Source of the DNA: Pogonophryne albipinna
Taxonomy: Eukaryota > Chordata > Actinopteri > Perciformes > Artedidraconidae
Reading direction: 5' to 3'
DNA length: 64,000 bases
NCBI GenBank assembly: GCA_028583405.1
Contig: CM053256.1
Span: 8,138,710-8,202,709, forward strand
In this document: piece after piece, positions 62,180-64,000 of the stretch
How positions within the stretch are numbered: the stretch's first letter is position 1
Layout of the letters: each line of letters opens with the position of its first letter
Translations under genes and position numbers: made by a program
Notes under the pieces: generated by a model
Seen by the model: only the letters and a program-made list of their open reading frames with translations
The model's database searches: none
What the model was told of the DNA's origin: nothing

Positions 62180-64000
62180 ACAAGAACAGAGATTAAGCTG
62201 CTGTGCTAAGAACAAACAAAAATAAAGATTAAATATCGCAAGTTACTCAGATACAGTAAGTTGGTTTGATTTGAAGGAAAATGATCTGGCAAAAAGAAAT
62301 GACTGACGTATAAAGGTAAGAGTTTAGCAATGCAAACATCAGGATCATCGTTAAATGATACGGCCTTGTAAATGACTTCACCTCAAGCTTTGCAATGCTT
62401 ATAGATTATGTATCTCCTTGCATGCCTGCACAGATCTACACACCACCGAATGCACATTAGCATTCAGTACATACACAGCAGGGCTGGGCATGATACATGT
62501 CGGTGAGTTTTGAGACCTGAGAGATATGACGAGGGGAAGGGGGGGGGCTGTGCAGGGGGGGCTGAGGGCAGTGACTATTTATCTCTCAGTATGTCTATTT
62601 CTGTTGGTCCCATCCCCCCTTCAGCTGTCCCGCTCTCTCCACAAGCCTCTCATGCATCCCTTCCTCACGTCATCCTCATTTGTGTCTTCCTGCCTCTCTG
62701 ACAACTCAAAACAAAAGTTTAACATTGTAAAGATCTGGATTCAAAGGTGATTAACACACTGTGCTCTGCTGTCTTAACAAGTCAGGCCAGCACGGTTTAT
62801 CACACTGACGTTTCTGGTTGATTCCAGTGTGCGTATGAGTGAGTATCACTATCTACAATGTTTTTTTAGCTTGTTTCGCCTTCGTTGAGTAGTACAGAAA
62901 GGCATACATAGTAAAGTGGAGGTCCCAATATAAGCCATAGACTTTTAAATAGCATTACTTAAGAAGCATTACTGTACATAATGGTTCCCAGCATGTGGGT
63001 CAGTCCTCATTAGATGATCAACAACATAAGACAAAATAAATATTTTACTCTGAATTATGTTAATAGCTTTCTAACTAGGATTCAGTTTTTTGCAAATGTC
63101 TTGTAAATACTCTTCTTAAAATCATCCCAATTAAACACTCTTCTCAGAACTCCTAGATGTGAGGAAGGGTTGCGAGTTGATTTCGTTTAAAGGTTAGGAG
63201 CCAGTATTTTAACATTACGAGTGCAATATTGACCCTTAGCATCTAGCATATGCCTACTTCTGTGACATGAACAGTTTTATTATCAACACCAATGATAATC
63301 CAAAACAGAATAAAGAAGAACTCAAACAATCTACATCATATGTATTAATGGCTGACAGAAGCCAATGTTTTTCCCACAAAGACCCAACAGGAGTTTGATG
63401 TCGCAGCAGACTTTATGGTGTAGCAGAGACTCTGCTATGTACATACATGATGTCAAACAGAGCAGCTGCCCTGAGGAATCACGTTTTCCAGCAGGTGTTT
63501 GTTCACCTAGGGGACTGCGTCTGTGTCATTTCCCTGCCTTCCTATTTTACCAGCCGTTAACGACAGCTGCCTGGAAACAAAACAGCAGCCGCTACAACTT
63601 GTAGGGAAACTTAAATTATGCACTTATTGAATGCTGTTTGTCACAGAATGCCAGTTGTCTCCTGAAAGTTGTAATCAGTAAAGTAATACATTGGATTAGT
63701 TAAACTCAGTAATATCATTTGGAAATCATTCAGATATTCTGTAAAGATGTTGGCCTCAAGATATAAAGAATCTGTGAAAGTAATACAATCATAAAAAATC
63801 ATGGACCTTTTTATGTTTGATTGTAGCTTATTAAGACATGCATTCACTATGTTATGGAGTTAAAACTTTATTTAAATAAGAAAGTTTCCTGATAAAGGCC
63901 AACTGTTTGTTTTGCCATGCCTATCAACAACGGTTAAAGTGTCACACAGTGTCATGAGCACATCCGTTGGTCTCAATCTCAGCTGTTTACACATCTATTC
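62180..64000. other. Upstream intron of mamstr-like gene, nothing else recognised
   Basis: Searched on the minus strand for the missing first exon (an IRSKFRS-like motif ending one base into a codon) without success. Contains a G-run at 62539-62547. Confidence 0.4.

Overview
The window is nuclear DNA from a ray-finned (teleost) fish. Evidence: split genes with canonical GT/AG introns, two vertebrate-type genes with teleost-like features, and very dense fish-type repeats (hAT elements with 8-bp target duplications, a Tc1 copy, an L2-like LINE, a tRNA-derived SINE, long GT microsatellites). No bacterial, organellar or viral gene is visible. All gene models were read by eye from splice sites, reading-frame continuity and remembered family motifs; no database search was run.

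Left third (about 1.8-19 kb, + strand): a complete gene for a class IIB phosphatidylinositol transfer protein of the PITPNC1/RdgB-beta family. Ten coding exons join without a frame break into 302 codons plus stop (exon 1 at 1827-1874, stop at 18059-18061). One exon is only 8 nt long. An antisense SINE lies about 25 bp upstream of the start codon, and a (GT)57 tract ends 43 bp before exon 6. Introns hold a TTAA-flanked element, two hAT elements, an L2 LINE split by another hAT, and a dispersed repeat that occurs in two introns.

Middle (about 19-56 kb): no host gene recognised. This is a transposon landscape. Two clusters stand out. At 25553-29839 hAT-like elements are nested four deep, and every level keeps its 8-bp target duplication. 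At 40614-46772 one hAT frame (duplication AATTGAAC) holds a THAP-bearing long-inverted-repeat element, a tandem pair of a ~0.45-kb repeat, a TTAA element and a further inverted-repeat element. Others include a DD34E Tc1 pseudogene (22880-23857), a LINE endonuclease fragment, and hAT elements at 32002-33130 and 49782-52208, the latter with a second hAT inside.

Right part (about 56-62.2 kb, - strand): thirteen confident exons and one inferred exon of a myocardin-family coactivator, best matched to MAMSTR (MASTR) by its C-terminal half. The exons join into 803 codons without a frame break; the first exon(s) lie beyond 62172, probably outside the window. Unlike mammalian MAMSTR as I recall it (about 415 aa), this protein keeps a decayed RPEL actin-binding motif, a basic box before a YHQYIPP motif and a long glutamine-rich tract, so it looks like an ancestral myocardin/MRTF layout with a MAMSTR tail. 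The two genes converge tail to tail across about 37 kb of repeats.
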